DNA of 64,000 nucleotides from Pararge aegeria. Its lineage: Eukaryota; Arthropoda; Insecta; Lepidoptera; Nymphalidae. Below the pieces are notes generated by a model. That model did not search any database and was not told the origin of the DNA. It saw only the letters and a program-made list of their open reading frames with translations. A program made the position numbers and the translations under genes. Location: the NCBI RefSeq assembly GCF_905163445.1, contig NC_053205.1, positions 1,674,001 to 1,738,000 on the forward strand, read 5' to 3'. Shown here piece after piece: positions 62,758 to 64,000 of the stretch. Position 1 is the stretch's first letter, and each line of letters starts with the position of its first letter.

Positions 62758-64000
62758 GTGAGTACAAATCCATACAGACATAACCGTCACAAACGACATA
62801 ACTGAAAATTGAATGGAAGTTGTATTAAATGCCGAGAGCAAAAATCTATGGCATTAAATAGTATTTGCGGAATTCCATGATATATTATGAAAATTAAGCT
62901 TAATTTGCTATACTCCGCGAAAAGCAGGAGAATCTGTATGGTCTCATATAAAATTTCTTCAATCCTTGTACTCCACACCAAACAGATTGTTAGATAGATT
63001 TTAATTAATCTGTGGCCGAAGTAATAAGTTAAGGCTATACTATGGATTTCCATCTTCCTTTATTACATCCGCTTCCTAATGTCATATTCCCGCACCACGC
63101 CGCCAATTAGTCGCACCATTATATTCGTGGCAAACTCACGCCAATTTTCCGCTTATCCGCTCAAGAACTTTTATACTGGACGATTAATCGTATTTAAACC
63201 TACATCAGTGCTTTAGTGTTTGTGATAACTTGTGGAACCTTGTGGTGTGACGAGAAATCAAAGGAAAACTGCATTACGAAGAACTGTTAGTCCACGTGCA
63301 AATACCTCACTGTCCAACCCTAGTTATCCCTTGTTTTATTCCGTTAAATCCATTGTTTAGCATTCAAAAAGGGGAAAAGGATCCAGGCAACCCCTAAAAT
63401 ATACAGTCAATTAAATTTATATAAATCCATTATTATGTTGATGATTACCCGAAAGTAAAATGGCGTCAACATATCTTCAGCAATTTACCCTCTACGCACG
63501 TTTCGCTTCGAAACCGGAGCATCCTCAGGAGAAGTTGAATTTACAATAAATATATTTTTTTAAATCGTTATGTAAAGTATATTTGATATTTAAAATATAT
63601 TTGATATTTGTCACAGATTTATTTTATATACAAATATATATATAAATATTTTATTTATGTTTTTATTTTGTTTATGTATTCGTATGTAGTTATTTGAATG
63701 TAGGTTTATAATAATTTTACACCACCTATTTGTTCTCGCTCTTTTTGTCTCCTAATCCTAAGGTTGCCTGGCAGAGATCGCTTTTAAGCGATAAGGCCGC
63801 CTTTTGTATTCTACTCCAGTTTTTTGTGTTTCTCTCCGTTCGTCCTATATTTTCCTAACTTTGTAGTGGTGTACAAATAAAGAGTTTAAATAATTAAAAA
63901 TAAATAAACAGATCAAATTTAAAATGCAAACTAAAATTAATATTTACAATAAATGTAAGCCGTCTTACTGTTCACTTATGGGCATGGTACCCAAAATGCT
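62758..64000. other. Intron 42 (runs off the window)
   Basis: Repeat R in reverse (about 62850-62990 and a scrap at 63485-63540), unclassified 63000-63480, LD LINE 3' end 63630-63895. No exon seen. Confidence 0.65.
63630..63895 (+). repeat. LINE 3' end, family LD
   Basis: ACACCACCTATTTGTTCTCG, AGGTTGCCTGGCAGAGATCG, GCGATAAGGCCGCCTTTTGT, end GTGTACAAATAAAGAGTTTA. Confidence 0.85.

Overview
The window looks like Lepidoptera (moth or butterfly) nuclear DNA. It is AT-rich intronic sequence packed with short SINEs, 3' ends of several LINE families, Helitron-like elements with TC...CTAG ends and A/T flanks, MITEs, a mariner remnant and many microsatellites. No bacterial or viral gene, CRISPR array, rRNA gene or free-standing tRNA gene was found. 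The order-level assignment rests on recognising the repeat families; it is not the result of a search.

One host gene fills the window on the + strand: an insect Lrrk (leucine-rich repeat kinase, ROCO family, LRRK1-like because ankyrin repeats come before the LRRs). I assembled 42 coding exons (870-62757, about 5.7 kb, about 1,900 codons) from protein similarity, AG/GT borders and phase. Every junction keeps the frame. Both ends are missing: the start codon and first exons lie upstream of base 1, and most of the C-terminal beta-propeller lies beyond base 64000.

Layout: exons 1-5 (870-6493) ankyrin repeats and a Ser/Arg-rich linker; exon 6 the linker to the LRRs; exons 7-16 (9834-24389) leucine-rich repeats with Ser-rich inserts in exons 10-12; exons 17-22 (25274-32568) the ROC GTPase, with the P-loop split across exons 17/18, DFGGQ across 19/20 and THYD in exon 21; exons 23-31 (33373-46150) COR; exons 32-34 (47315-50391) a Cys/His-rich linker with an unusual His/Asp-rich run; exons 35-41 (50969-60872) the protein kinase, with YRD and DYG typical of LRRK kinases; exon 42 (62641-62757) the start of the propeller (WEIWYGG). 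All domains belong to one polypeptide in which a ROC-COR GTPase module regulates the adjoining kinase.

The most interesting signals are in the introns. Transposon ends lie right against several splice acceptors (exons 3, 17, 25, 29, 30, 31, 37). A minisatellite of about 80 bp after exon 36 repeats the exon-end/donor sequence about ten times. Decayed tandem copies of the exon 14 tail and exon 15 head lie in intron 14. A long inverted repeat (arms about 450-490 bp) lies in intron 19. Introns were read by eye, so repeat borders are approximate (usually within 10-30 bp) and family names are tentative.
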